The notes beneath the pieces are model-generated. The model was not told where the DNA came from. It did not search any database and saw only the letters and a list, made by a program, of their open reading frames with translations. Below, in pieces: positions 47,918-58,326 of a stretch of 64,000 nt of DNA. How positions within the stretch are numbered: position 1 is the first letter of the stretch; every line of letters starts with the position of its first letter. The translations under genes were made by a program, and so were the position numbers. Source of the DNA: Granulosicoccus sp. GTDB taxonomy: Bacteria > Pseudomonadota > Gammaproteobacteria > Granulosicoccales > Granulosicoccaceae. The DNA lies in assembly GCA_020627685.1 (NCBI GenBank), contig JAHDGK010000022.1, positions 5,038-69,037 on the forward strand, written 5' to 3'.

Positions 47918-48517
47918 ATGGGACCGTTACGCCTACCTAGAGTCATTCCTGTCTGCGCACTTGCGTTGCTTGTGTCTCTGTCTACTGCGCAAGCAGAGGT
48001 TTACCGCTATGTAAAGGACGGGCAGGTGTTCTATGGGGACCGCATGCCTGAATCAACCCATCAAAACGGTCATAGTGTGCTGAACAAGCAAGGTGTTGTG
48101 TTTAAGGAGGTTCTCAGCCGGGATGAGCAACGCCAGATGATTCGTGCTCTGGAGGAAAAGGAACAACAGGAATTTCGGGACCGTGCGTTGTTGGATACTT
48201 TTGGTACCGAAGACGATCTGGTTTTAGCCCGCAACAGGCGACTGGCTATGCTCGATATTCAGATAGCGCAAATTGATAGCCAAGCTGCGTCCTTGTGCGC
48301 GCGTGCTATCGATATTAAAGAGCGAATTAAAGTGCAAGAGGCAGACGCCAGCAACGAAGATGGCTCTGCTAACCTACAGACCGATTTATCCCAGGCGCGC
48401 ATAAAACTCAATAGTACGCTCGTTGTTCTGAACGATAAAATGATTGAACGTAACAACATGGCCACGCAGTTTGTGGCTGATATGAAGCGTTACCGCGAAT
48501 TAAAAGTCCAGCGCTAA
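47918..48517 (+). CDS. Secreted DUF4124-type protein with coiled coil
   Basis: 199 residues. Signal peptide (VCALALLVSLSTAQAE, about residues 11-27), then a short DUF4124-like beta segment (VYRYVKDGQVFYGDRMPE), then a long charged helical region (DEQRQMIRALEEKEQQEFRDRALL and following) likely to form a coiled coil. DUF4124 proteins are periplasmic or envelope-associated and of unknown function. Divergent from xthA. Confidence 0.8.
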   Translation: MGPLRLPRVIPVCALALLVSLSTAQAEVYRYVKDGQVFYGDRMPESTHQNGHSVLNKQGVVFKEVLSRDEQRQMIRALEEKEQQEFRDRALLDTFGTEDDLVLARNRRLAMLDIQIAQIDSQAASLCARAIDIKERIKVQEADASNEDGSANLQTDLSQARIKLNSTLVVLNDKMIERNNMATQFVADMKRYRELKVQR

Positions 48518-48650
48518 GACTTACCTCTGAAACCCATATAGGCTTAAGAAGTCCCTTTTTAGGGATAGAAAGTAACCATATTTTCGTTACCGTGGCACTT
48601 TTACCTATTTACTCGCCACCACCTTCGTCTACTATTCACCCGTAACCTTT

Positions 48651-48701
48651 CGGATTTTTAATCCGCGCTATGTCATGCGGCTTTGCTGCCGACTAGCCGC
48701 A
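48651..48701 (+). other. Two hairpins in the leader of the CotH gene
   Basis: CGGAT-TTTTA-ATCCG (48651-48665) and TGCGGCT-(12 nt)-AGCCGCA (48676-48682 with 48695-48701) lie 25 to 75 bases before the CotH gene start. They could be an RNA element or simply a weak attenuator. I compared the layout with the GEMM c-di-GMP riboswitch and saw no match. The rest of this 208-base gap shows nothing I recognise. Confidence 0.35.
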
Positions 48702-48725
48702 CGGAAAATAGACTAGGGATATTAG

Positions 48726-51305
48726 ATGAAGCAATCAGAACATTTTATATCGCGCATTATGATGCCTGTAAAAATAATGCCGATAGCAGCGCTGGCACTT
48801 TCAAGCAGCGTTGTTTTTGCACAGGACCTTGCGAGCCCGGACTCGCTAAGCTACGAGGTATATTCTCGCACCACCGCAGAACTTTTCTGGCAGCGTTCCG
48901 ACATGCCTGGCTTAAGTTATGAAGTACTACGCGACGGACAGCTGCTCGCCACTACCGACGGTGTTAGCTTTGTTGATAAGTCTTTAAGTCGTGGTCCAAC
49001 GTACACGTATGAGATCATTGCGGTGGATGCGGATGGCGTTCGATCTGCGCCTTCATCGGTCAGTTTTTCGTTGGGTGAAAGTGATTCCGGTAGCGTAGAG
49101 CCCGCGCCCGAGACGCCTGTCGAATTCGGTGCGCCTACCGGTTTACGGGCCGATATTTATTCCTCTCGTTCGGCGGAAATTTTCTGGGATCGTTCGTCTC
49201 AATTTGGTTTGACTTACGATGTCTCGAAAGACGGCTCGTTGCTGGAGACAACGAATGGCGTTAGCTATTTCGCTCGCAACTTAGCGTCAGGACAAGAACA
49301 TACATTTCAAGTTGTCGCGGTTGATCTTGAGGGAAACCAATCGGCACCGTCGGTCGTGACATTTACGATGCCTGGGTCCTCCACGCCCACGACGCCCGGA
49401 CCTGTCGATGACGACCCGCTAGCGGGTAGCGTGTCGGCCCCCACCGGTGTACGCGCCTCAGTCTATTCATCTCGCTCGGCAGAGATATTCTGGGACAGGG
49501 CAACCACACCGGGATTGAGCTACGAGCTTTCCAGAGACAACGTGCCATTGACGACCACCGATGGCGTCAGCTTTTATGACGATGAATTGTCTCCCGGCAG
49601 TACGTATCTGTTCGAGCTCGTCGCTATCAACTCTGCGGGCAATCGTTCTACACCAGCCTCCATCACGGTAAGCACCTCAGGAGGTTCTGTTCCTGACAGC
49701 CCTTCAAACAATGAAACAGCTGCGGCAATTCAGGAGCCGGATGGTTACTTTGATCAAAATGGTTATGGAACCGTTGATGTCGTGCGACTCGATGTTCGTA
49801 CGGTCACAACGCCTGGCGTGTGTAATGCTGATGATGAGTCAGGTTGTACGTTGGACGATGTGAAAGCCGATATCGATGGAAACGATGATTTTACCGTTGA
49901 CATTGCTATTCACTTTCAAGGTGATGATTTGCCAGACGATGGTTCGATCAACAATGCAGAGCTGAGACAGCGTGGTGGCTTCACACGTTTAGCGCCTCAA
50001 AAATCGTTTCGCATAAAGCTTGATAGCAAGGACGAGTTGTGGCGAGGTGAGCGACGTTTGCAGCTCAACAAAATGCCCTACGATCAATCGCGTATTAGAA
50101 ACAAATTGTCGTTTGATCTCATGCAGGACATCCCGCATCTGCCGAGTCTGAAAACACAGTTCGTTAACTTGTGGATTGATGATGGTGCTGGCCCTGAAGA
50201 CTACGGGCTGTTCACGCATGCAGAATACGTCGGTAAAGAGTACCTGGTTAATCGTGGGTGGGATTCAGACAATAACATCTACAAAATAGAAGAATTTGTT
50301 TTTGCTCTAAGTGATCTTGAGTATCTTGCAGTTGATAGTGATGGTGCACCATTAGACGACGATCGTTTTGAAACTCGACTCGACCCAAAACGGGGAGACG
50401 ATCACCGAAAAGTCATTGAGATGATTCAGGCGGTGAACGATAACGAACGATCGTTTGATTCCATCCTTGAGCAATACTTTGATAAAGACAACGTTCTTGC
50501 CTGGGTTACGGTAAATTTTCTATTGCATCAAATGGATGCGGTGACACACAACTTCTACCTCTACAACCCGGTGGGTACAGATAAATTCTATTTCCTACCC
50601 TGGGACTATGATGGAACGTTTGCTGTAGAGCAAAAGCCTGCTAACAGTCTTGAGACCAGTGAGCTGTTTCGCCGTCTTTACTATGGCTTCTCTAAGGGGC
50701 GCGCCAGTAATTTTCTTAATCGATATTACCGTCAGCCCGGTATCTACCAGCAAATTGTGGCAAGGGCCAACGAGCTTAGAAACAACTATCTAACCGATAG
50801 CACGATTTCTGATCTTGCCCGACAGTATTCGGAAGTGATCAGTGAATACGCTGGCCGTATGCCAGACATCGAGCATAACTTTGCTTACGATAAGAGCAAC
50901 AGTCGTGACTTTGCCAGCCATGTTGCCGAGAACCATGCTGTGTTACTGAACTACGGTATACCGTTCCCACCGAAGTTAAGAGACGTCGAGCAATCGGGAG
51001 ATTCACTGAGATTTCGCTGGAGGGCTGCCCATGACATGGCAGGTAATAGCTTAAGCTATGAACTTGAAATTTCTTCTTCGCCGGAATTTGGTAGCGATGA
51101 TCAGCTGCTGAGTTTAACCGGTTTGTCGGAGAGTGACGGAGACGGCTACTTTATCGATGCAAGTCAGATTGGTTCGGGTACTCGATATGCCAGACTCATC
51201 GCCCGATCATCGTCAAATCCTGATGAGTTCTGGCAGATAGCCAGCAACCGACCGGTTATCGATGGGGAGATGAGAGTGGGTGTTGTGGAATTCACATCAC
51301 CCTAG
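48726..51305 (+). CDS. Secreted CotH-family kinase with three FN3-like modules
   Basis: 859 residues. Signal peptide (about 1-32, ending VFA-QD). Three tandem FN3-like modules occupy about 38-115, 138-215 and 237-320. A CotH domain spans about 375-790: LRQRGGFTRLAPQKSFRIKL, NKMPYDQSRIRNKLSFDLM, EDYGLFTHAEYVGKEYLVNRG, IYKIEEFVF and the metal/phosphate residues in FLPWDYDGTF. CotH proteins are secretory protein kinases (first shown for spore coats). A C-terminal beta domain follows. AGGGA nine bases before the ATG supports the start. It ends 26 bases from a convergent secreted metallophosphoesterase gene. Confidence 0.88.
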   Translation: MKQSEHFISRIMMPVKIMPIAALALSSSVVFAQDLASPDSLSYEVYSRTTAELFWQRSDMPGLSYEVLRDGQLLATTDGVSFVDKSLSRGPTYTYEIIAVDADGVRSAPSSVSFSLGESDSGSVEPAPETPVEFGAPTGLRADIYSSRSAEIFWDRSSQFGLTYDVSKDGSLLETTNGVSYFARNLASGQEHTFQVVAVDLEGNQSAPSVVTFTMPGSSTPTTPGPVDDDPLAGSVSAPTGVRASVYSSRSAEIFWDRATTPGLSYELSRDNVPLTTTDGVSFYDDELSPGSTYLFELVAINSAGNRSTPASITVSTSGGSVPDSPSNNETAAAIQEPDGYFDQNGYGTVDVVRLDVRTVTTPGVCNADDESGCTLDDVKADIDGNDDFTVDIAIHFQGDDLPDDGSINNAELRQRGGFTRLAPQKSFRIKLDSKDELWRGERRLQLNKMPYDQSRIRNKLSFDLMQDIPHLPSLKTQFVNLWIDDGAGPEDYGLFTHAEYVGKEYLVNRGWDSDNNIYKIEEFVFALSDLEYLAVDSDGAPLDDDRFETRLDPKRGDDHRKVIEMIQAVNDNERSFDSILEQYFDKDNVLAWVTVNFLLHQMDAVTHNFYLYNPVGTDKFYFLPWDYDGTFAVEQKPANSLETSELFRRLYYGFSKGRASNFLNRYYRQPGIYQQIVARANELRNNYLTDSTISDLARQYSEVISEYAGRMPDIEHNFAYDKSNSRDFASHVAENHAVLLNYGIPFPPKLRDVEQSGDSLRFRWRAAHDMAGNSLSYELEISSSPEFGSDDQLLSLTGLSESDGDGYFIDASQIGSGTRYARLIARSSSNPDEFWQIASNRPVIDGEMRVGVVEFTSP
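48840..49680 (+). repeat. Three tandem FN3-like module repeats
   Basis: Three ~300-base units encode the same pattern: YSSRSAEIFWDR, then a YELSRDG-type hairpin, TTDGVSF, and a Y/F-VAVDxxGNxSAPS ending. Units two and three also share clear nucleotide similarity around TCTCG(C/T)TCGGC. A fourth, more distant copy lies in the esterase gene at 16.8 kb. This points to spread of one module among secreted proteins. Confidence 0.8.
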
Positions 51306-51331
51306 AAACAGATAGGCGTTATTAAAAAGGA

Positions 51332-52987
51332 CTACAAGCACGGGTTTGGAATGGAATCGAAACCCGGTGCTTCTCTCATGAGCTCGAACCAGTCGCCCGA
51401 GGCTCTGGGTCCGCCGAGCAGTTCAGAGCATTGTCTATTAATCCAAATGCTTCCCCATTGTCCGTCGTTGTCCCGTGCAATCCATCGAAACTCCTCTTTG
51501 TCGGTGCGTGAGAAAACATAGCCGATGTCGTTGAATCTGCCGGGAGACGACTCTTCTGCAGATCCGGTCAGGATAGGGCAAGGGTTTTCAATGGCATCGA
51601 AGGCAGGTGCTTGTGCAGACAGTGTTTCCCAGTTACCGGACACAACAGCCCCACCCATGTAGTTTGCGCAGGTCTCATCTATCCAAACACTTCCCCATCG
51701 ACCGTCTGTCGTTTTATCTATCCAGCGGTATTCGGAAGTATCGGTACGTGAGAAAACATAACCACCGTCTCTGGAATCGGTGACTGCTGATTCAGCATCA
51801 TCAGAGCTTGTAGTCTGAACATCACACGGGCTTTCAATGTTATTGCTGGAAGGTGCCAGCGCAATGAGTGTATTCCAGTCACCGGATGCCGCCGGCCCTC
51901 CTAAGGATTCTGCACAGTTGCTATCGATCCATGTGCTGGCGAGTTGTCCTTCAGCATCGAAATCAATCCAACGATATTCGTCTACGTCGGTGCGGGAAAA
52001 TACAAATTCGCTATCAGGTTCTGTGGGGGATAGTTGGCTTACGTCCTGGTTAACTGCGGCACCTAAAGTCAGTGTAAAGGAGTCCGGGATAGCGCCGTCA
52101 ATCGCTTTGAAATAGCAGTCTGCTGTCGCAATCTCGAACGTGCAGAAAAGGGCGCCATGAGTCGCACCCTGTGACGCGGTGTAGATTGATGCAAACCAGT
52201 CACCGCCGTGCTCTTGTGGAACAACATCCCGACCGCCGAGACCTGAAACAAAGGCAAACGATTGCCCCGGTTTTAATGTCATATTGCTGCTTTTACTGAC
52301 GACAGTTTTTTCGCTGAAATTACTCAATAGGTGAGTGCGCGAATAGGCATGAGCATGAGCCATGGCGATAATGGCTCCAGCGTCAAGACAGGCGTCGTAA
52401 ATTTCCCAGCCGGTGCTGTTGCCTTTACTGGCGGGTTGCATATCTCTCTGGTTTTTATGCCAGCTACAAATGCGCCAACGAAGGTTAGAGGTGAGTGACG
52501 AATAGGATGTCCGAATGTACTCGGCATAATTATCATCAGGATTCACACCCGCCACCTCTGTAATACCGGAGGCAACCTGCACGACGTCGATGTTGGCGAA
52601 CTGACAAAGTGCCTTAACGCCTGTGTCGCCGATACAATCCAGCGCAGGATTTCGATCAATACGTTCCTGAATCAGTCGCTTATAAGTGGGCCATTCAAAG
52701 TTTTCGTGGTTGCCTACGACCGTTAAAACGGGGAAGTCTTTACCTAAAGCGTTGGTGATGTTTGCATCCCAGGTTTTAGCAGCATTTGCGGCATACCCAA
52801 GATCACCCTGAATCAAGAGAAGATCAGTGTCTTCGTTAGCAACCAGTGTTAGCACTGCACGGCTATTGCTGTTATTACCCTGATCTCCAATAAACGCAAC
52901 CTTGACGCCGGCGTTAACGTTGGAAATCACTCCTATGGAGGTTGCTGCAAGCAGCAAAGCCGTGGCCAGTACGTTTCTGTGTTTCAA
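51332..52987 (-). CDS. Secreted metallophosphoesterase with three copies of an unrecognised C-terminal repeat
   Basis: 551 residues from TTG 52987, chosen because GAGGAGG lies five bases upstream; the track start 53041 adds a non-signal tail. Signal peptide about 1-26 (LLLAATSIGVISNVNA). Metallophosphatase domain: FIGDQGN, IQGDLGYA, VVGNHENFEW and MAHAHAYSR carry the di-metal residues, resembling purple-acid-type phosphatases. Three ~65-residue repeats follow (about 330-395, 410-470, 487-551), each YVFSRTDxxEYRWI...WIDxxCAxxxGG...SGxW...IxNPC, with paired cysteines. I do not recognise the repeat; it may bind a cell-surface or polysaccharide ligand. Confidence 0.82.
   Translation of the reverse strand: MKHRNVLATALLLAATSIGVISNVNAGVKVAFIGDQGNNSNSRAVLTLVANEDTDLLLIQGDLGYAANAAKTWDANITNALGKDFPVLTVVGNHENFEWPTYKRLIQERIDRNPALDCIGDTGVKALCQFANIDVVQVASGITEVAGVNPDDNYAEYIRTSYSSLTSNLRWRICSWHKNQRDMQPASKGNSTGWEIYDACLDAGAIIAMAHAHAYSRTHLLSNFSEKTVVSKSSNMTLKPGQSFAFVSGLGGRDVVPQEHGGDWFASIYTASQGATHGALFCTFEIATADCYFKAIDGAIPDSFTLTLGAAVNQDVSQLSPTEPDSEFVFSRTDVDEYRWIDFDAEGQLASTWIDSNCAESLGGPAASGDWNTLIALAPSSNNIESPCDVQTTSSDDAESAVTDSRDGGYVFSRTDTSEYRWIDKTTDGRWGSVWIDETCANYMGGAVVSGNWETLSAQAPAFDAIENPCPILTGSAEESSPGRFNDIGYVFSRTDKEEFRWIARDNDGQWGSIWINRQCSELLGGPRASGDWFELMREAPGFDSIPNPCL
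51335..52013 (-). repeat. Three tandem repeats encoding a ~65-residue Cys-containing module
   Basis: Consensus as read: FSRTDxxEYRWIxxxxDGxW, SxWIDxxCAxxxGG, xSGxWxxLxxxAPxFDxI and xNPC, with the copies about 50-60 percent alike by eye. Linkers are short and Ser/Asp-rich. The copies fill the C-terminal ~40 percent of the secreted phosphoesterase. Confidence 0.85.
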
Positions 52988-53163
52988 GAAAACCTCCTCG
53001 TTCTCAGGGTGTGCAGACGCGCAATATATCACCGGCCCCAAAGACTGAAAGGTTACAAACTGGAATCGTCAGAGCACGACTAAAAACACAGCGAAGGGTG
53101 TGCCAACGACTATGACTAACCGCTATACGCCAAATGCTGAGCGCAAACGTTTGAGTAACACCA

Positions 53164-54069
<906 letters not shown>

Positions 54070-54079
54070 TTAAAAGTCT

Positions 54080-55462
54080 TTAGAAAGGAATGCTAACCGA
54101 ACTGTCCGTATCTTGCATATGTTGGCGGAATTCACTTTGAATTCTTGCCATCGCCTCGTCAGTATCGGCCTCAAAACGGATTACCAGTGATGGGGTCGTG
54201 TTTGACGCACGGAGCAGGCCCCACCCGTCCGGGTAGTCTGCACGAACACCATCAATCGTGGTGAGTGTGGCGCCTTCAAAGTTTGCTCCACTAACAAATT
54301 TTTCAACGAATTCGTGCTGAGCACCGTCCCGATCGAGTGTAACGTTGAGCTCCGGTGTGTTAATGCTGTTGGGGATCTCACCGAAAATCTCGCTGGCAGG
54401 TCGATCAGTCTTGGATAAGATTTCCAATAAACGTGCAGCGGCATACAGAGCATCATCGAACCCATACCAACGTTCTTTGAAAAACATATGGCCGCTCATT
54501 TCACCACCGAGCAAAGCGCCTGTCTCTTTAATGCGAGCTTTGATAAATGAATGCCCTGTTTTCCACATGTCTGGTTCACCGCCAGCTTCTTTAATGGCGG
54601 CAGGTAATACTTTTGAGCACTTAACGTCATAGATAATTCTGGCGCCGGGGTTGCGCTCTAGAACATCACGGGCAAACATCACCATTTGGCGATCCGGCCA
54701 AATGACATTGCCTTGATCGTCAACAACACCGACTCGATCGCCGTCGCCGTCGAATGCTAAACCCACTTCGTGTTTGTTTTCTTTTACAACGGCAATGAGA
54801 TCTTCCAGATTTTCAAGCTTGGCTGGATCCGGGTGATGGTTAGGGAAGTTTCCGTCTACCTCGGTAAACAGCGATGAGCTGTTACAGCCCAATGCGTCGA
54901 ACATTTGCGGGGCTGCAGCGCCTGCCACACCATTGCCGCAATCGTAGGCGATGCTCATAGGGCGTGCGAGTTTAACGTCGCCCAGAATTCTATCTAAGTA
55001 ATCTTGCAGGATGTCTTGAGATTCCAAAGACCCTGCAGTGTCAGCAGTATGTAGATTGTCTTCTACAAGGCGCGTATGCAACGCAGTAATGCCATCACCG
55101 AATAATGCATCGCCACCGACAACCATTTTTAAACCGTTGTATTCCGGCGGGTTGTGACTGCCGGTTACCATGATGCCCGTACCTGTATCGAGATGGTACG
55201 TTGCAAAATACAAGACTGGTGTCGGGACCATGCCAATATCTATGACGTTGACGCCAGTGCTTTGAATTCCAGTGCTTAAGGCTTTGATTAAATCGGGCCC
55301 AGAGAGGCGACCATCACGTGCGACAACCACGGTGGGGATATCACGCTCTTTACATTCCGTGCCAAATGCGCGGCCAATTTGCTCTACTGCCGCTGGCGTC
55401 AGAGTTTCTGTGACAACTCCGCGGATGTCATAGGCTCGAAAAATCGCTGGAGAAATACTCAT
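54080..55462 (-). CDS. algC: Phosphomannomutase/phosphoglucomutase
   Basis: 460 residues. Interconverts hexose 6- and 1-phosphates for LPS, alginate-type and other exopolysaccharide precursors. FRAYDIRGVV at the start, the phosphoserine loop GIMVTGSHNPPEYNGLKM, the metal loop LAFDGDGDRVGVVD, the sugar loop GGEMSGHMFF, and the C-terminal phosphate-binding RASNTTPSLVIRFEAD. Typical AlgC length. Same operon as coaBC-dut and argB. Confidence 0.95.
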   Translation of the reverse strand: MSISPAIFRAYDIRGVVTETLTPAAVEQIGRAFGTECKERDIPTVVVARDGRLSGPDLIKALSTGIQSTGVNVIDIGMVPTPVLYFATYHLDTGTGIMVTGSHNPPEYNGLKMVVGGDALFGDGITALHTRLVEDNLHTADTAGSLESQDILQDYLDRILGDVKLARPMSIAYDCGNGVAGAAAPQMFDALGCNSSSLFTEVDGNFPNHHPDPAKLENLEDLIAVVKENKHEVGLAFDGDGDRVGVVDDQGNVIWPDRQMVMFARDVLERNPGARIIYDVKCSKVLPAAIKEAGGEPDMWKTGHSFIKARIKETGALLGGEMSGHMFFKERWYGFDDALYAAARLLEILSKTDRPASEIFGEIPNSINTPELNVTLDRDGAQHEFVEKFVSGANFEGATLTTIDGVRADYPDGWGLLRASNTTPSLVIRFEADTDEAMARIQSEFRQHMQDTDSSVSIPF

Positions 55463-55554
55463 GTTCGTTGGTCATCCTCATTGGTCGTGCAAATTCTTTT
55501 TGCACTGATACATGCGTGTGTTTGATAGTGCGGCAGCCAAGCTGCGTCTAACGG

Positions 55555-56010
55555 TTAGTTTTTGCCGGTTGAGCCGAATCCGCCTTCGCCCCGTGAGGAC
55601 TCGTCGAAGCTCTCCACGCGGTTAAACGCGACCTGGGCCACGGGTATAACCACTAACTGTGCAATACGTGCGCCGACTTCGATGGAGTAGGCGGTTGAGC
55701 CTCGATTCCAACAGGACACGAATAGCTGGCCTTGGTAATCGGAGTCAATTAAACCCACCAGATTACCCAGGACAATGCCGTGTTTATGGCCCAAGCCGGA
55801 ACGCGGCAAAATGATGCCAGCGTAGCCGGAATCGGCAATGTGAATGCAGATGCCGGTAGGGATGAGTTCTGTTTTGCCCGGTTCTAGGGTTAAGTCTTCA
55901 TCCAGACAGGCTCTTAAATCCAGTCCGGCGGAACCCGGGCTTGCGTATTCGGGAAGTTCGATACTGACGCCGATGCGAGGATCGACGATGGTGTAATCAA
56001 CAGACTTCAT
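55555..56010 (-). CDS. dut: dUTP diphosphatase
   Basis: 151 residues. Trimeric dUTPase motifs in order: GSAGLDLRA (I), [11 protein letters not shown] (II), [10 protein letters not shown] (III), RIAQLVV (IV) and [10 protein letters not shown] (V). Keeps dUTP low and supplies dUMP. The ATG overlaps the coaBC stop by four bases. Confidence 0.97.
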   Translation of the reverse strand: MKSVDYTIVDPRIGVSIELPEYASPGSAGLDLRACLDEDLTLEPGKTELIPTGICIHIADSGYAGIILPRSGLGHKHGIVLGNLVGLIDSDYQGQLFVSCWNRGSTAYSIEVGARIAQLVVIPVAQVAFNRVESFDESSRGEGGFGSTGKN

Positions 56011-57233
56011 TCAGTGTTTTCTAGCCTTTGGGTCAGTAACTCAAGCAGCGCCTTGGCAACATCGTGTTTGCTGCCAGACGGTATTTTACTATGCCCGTCC
56101 TCCGGCCAGTAAACATCCAGCGAATTAGTATCGCTACCGAAGACAGGATTGTCTTTGTTACCCACGTTATTCGCGGCAATCATGTCTAAATTTTTGTTTT
56201 TCAGCTTGCCGCGAGCATGCTCTTCAACGTTCTCGGTCTCGGCGGCAAATCCTAAGCAGAAGGGTCTGTTAGGCAGTGTTGAAACACTTTTGAGGATGTC
56301 TGGATTCCGGACGAGCGTTAGTTGCATGGTGTCGTCGCTTTTCTTGATTTTTTGCTCTTTCACCTCTTCTAAGCGATAGTCAGCAACGGCTGCTACAGAT
56401 ATAAAAACATCGCTGGTGCTGACTTGTTGCATAACGGCGTCCAGCATGTCATTAGCCGAGCTTACGTCAATACGTTTAACGTCCGGGTTGGCCGTTAACG
56501 ACACGGGGCCTGCAACCAAAGTGACTGATGCTCCCATTTTTGTGGCGGCATCGGCTATGGCGAATCCCATTTTCCCAGAGCTATGGTTACTTAAGTAGCG
56601 CACAGGATCAATCGCCTCCCGGGTAGGGCCGGCCGTAATCAACAGATTTTTCCCGCTAAGGGCAAGTTCGCTTGCGGACGCCGTGGAATTCAAGGATGCG
56701 ATGAGTGCATCACGAATGTCTTCCGGTTCCATCATGCGACCAGAGCCGACTTCACCACAGGCTTGAAAACCTTCTCCGGGTCCAAAGAAATGAACACCTC
56801 GGGAGGCGAGCGTCTCACAGTTGGCAGTGGTGGCTGCATTAGCCCACATTAAGCGGTTCATGGCAGGTGCCACGAATAACGGTGCATCTGTCGCCAGACA
56901 AAGGGTGCTGAGTAAATCGTCGCTCAAGCCGTTGGCAATTCGGGCTAGCGTATTTGCGGTAGCGGGTGCAATTAGAATGCAATCTGCCCATCGCGCGAGT
57001 TCTATATGCCCCATGGCGGCTTCCGCAGCCGGGTCCAATAAATCCGTATGAACGGGATTACCTGTCAGAGCCTGGAAGGTTAAAGGCTGTATAAAAGCCT
57101 GCGCACCGGAGCTCATAACCACTTTGACGGTGGCGCCTTCCTCAATCAGTCTCCTGGCGAGGATAGCGCTTTTGTAGGCCGCAATTCCACCGGAAATACC
57201 GAGGAGAATCTTCTTTTTTTTCAAGGCTTGCAT
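56007..57233 (-). CDS. coaBC: Phosphopantothenoylcysteine decarboxylase/synthetase
   Basis: 408 residues. Flavin decarboxylase half ([27 protein letters not shown]) followed by the CTP-dependent CoaB half ([46 protein letters not shown]). Together they convert phosphopantothenate and cysteine to phosphopantetheine for CoA. First gene of the operon; divergent from radC across a 261-base gap in which I see no further gene. Confidence 0.96.
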   Translation of the reverse strand: MQALKKKKILLGISGGIAAYKSAILARRLIEEGATVKVVMSSGAQAFIQPLTFQALTGNPVHTDLLDPAAEAAMGHIELARWADCILIAPATANTLARIANGLSDDLLSTLCLATDAPLFVAPAMNRLMWANAATTANCETLASRGVHFFGPGEGFQACGEVGSGRMMEPEDIRDALIASLNSTASASELALSGKNLLITAGPTREAIDPVRYLSNHSSGKMGFAIADAATKMGASVTLVAGPVSLTANPDVKRIDVSSANDMLDAVMQQVSTSDVFISVAAVADYRLEEVKEQKIKKSDDTMQLTLVRNPDILKSVSTLPNRPFCLGFAAETENVEEHARGKLKNKNLDMIAANNVGNKDNPVFGSDTNSLDVYWPEDGHSKIPSGSKHDVAKALLELLTQRLENTE

Positions 57234-57494
57234 GGGGTAATGGTAGCAGTTTGTCCGATCGTTCTGATGTCGTAGAGCTATGAAGGTTTCCGTAAAGCCA
57301 CGGAATATTCGTGCCGAATGGCCTGGAGTGTGAGCGGGCGAGTCTTGTCCCTGTGACGAGGTCTAATTTTAATGCCTGAATTCGCAGGAGTGTCTGTACG
57401 ACCTAGGGTTAGTCGGCTAACGCTCCGGGCTTTCATAGACTGTCGGTATATGGTCTACTGACTAATCCCACTCACGATCACAAGGATGTCGATC

Positions 57495-58169
57495 ATGACG
57501 ATTAAAAGCTGGCCGCAATCAGAGCGGCCCAGAGAAAAACTCCTACACCAAGGAGTCAGCTCACTCAGCGATGCGGAACTTCTCGCCATATTCATTCAAA
57601 CCGGCACACAAGGCGCAACAGCTGTTGATGTAGCGCGTAACCTTCTCCAACAATTTGGAGGGCTTGCCTCGCTACTGAGTGCTGACAAACAGTCCTTTTG
57701 TTCAGCAAGAGGTCTGGGTGAGGCTCGGTTTAGCTTGTTGCAGGCGGCGTTGGAAATTAGTCGCCGACAAGTCTACGAAACCTTAGGCCGTGAAGATGTA
57801 CTCAGCAGTCCCGAGCATGTGCGTCAGTATCTCTCTCTGCACTTAACCGGATTGCAGCATGAGGTATTCGCAGCTTTGTTCTTAGATAACCGGCATCGCG
57901 TTATTGAATACCAAGAGCTATTTAGCGGGACGATTGATTCAGCAGCGGTGTACCCGCGAGAGGTAGTCAAGCGTTGTTTACGGTGTAACGCGGCTGCGGT
58001 GATTTTTGCGCATAACCATCCTAGTGGTGTTGCGGAACCTTCAGATACCGATGTTCGATTAACTCGAAAGCTCAGTGATGCGCTGGCTTTAGTGGATGTG
58101 CGCGTGCTCGATCATCTTGTCATCGGGCAGGGGGTTCAGACATCGCTGGCGGAGCGAGGGTTGATGTAG
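57495..58169 (+). CDS. radC: RadC family protein (JAB/MPN domain)
   Basis: 224 residues from ATG 57495, which has AAGGAT eight bases upstream (the track start 57486 leaves no room for it). A helix-hairpin-helix-like N-terminus ([26 protein letters not shown]) and the JAB1/MPN metal motif [17 protein letters not shown]. Despite its name the role in repair is unproven. The position next to coaBC is conserved across gammaproteobacteria; rpmB, often next, is absent here. Confidence 0.95.
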   Translation: MTIKSWPQSERPREKLLHQGVSSLSDAELLAIFIQTGTQGATAVDVARNLLQQFGGLASLLSADKQSFCSARGLGEARFSLLQAALEISRRQVYETLGREDVLSSPEHVRQYLSLHLTGLQHEVFAALFLDNRHRVIEYQELFSGTIDSAAVYPREVVKRCLRCNAAAVIFAHNHPSGVAEPSDTDVRLTRKLSDALALVDVRVLDHLVIGQGVQTSLAERGLM

Positions 58170-58291
58170 AGTGCGTTGAGTTTAATCGTGTTTGACTAAA
58201 CTCAGAATTCACCAGTTCTGCTCGGCCTCTATAAGTAGTTATTCGTTAATGTGCCCTGCTTCCGAATTTAGTGAGTTGGTGCGCTTAATGC

Positions 58292-58320
58292 TTGACAACC
58301 TACTAGTAGGTAGATACGAT
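58292..58320 (+). promoter_or_regulatory. Sigma-70 promoter of the tetR-type gene
   Basis: TTGACA (58292-58297), exactly 17 bases, then TACGAT (58315-58320). The expected start of transcription is about base 58327, which is also the A of the start codon, so the mRNA is probably leaderless. The spacer contains the operator palindrome. Confidence 0.8.
58298..58311. promoter_or_regulatory. TetR-family operator, perfect palindrome in its own promoter
   Basis: ACCTACTAGTAGGT is a perfect 14-base palindrome filling the -35/-10 spacer of the regulator gene. A 13-of-14 copy lies before the neighbouring SDR gene at 58919. This arrangement implies autorepression. Confidence 0.8.
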
Positions 58321-58326
58321 GGCTGC

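Noticed and set aside
48651-48701. c-di-GMP (GEMM) riboswitch before the CotH gene
   Set aside because: The conserved GEMM core motifs are not present; only two plain hairpins are seen.
51332-52987. GlyGly-CTERM sorting tail on the secreted phosphoesterase, CotH protein or esterase
   Set aside because: None of them ends in Gly-Gly plus a hydrophobic helix and basic tail, so they are not obvious rhombosortase substrates.
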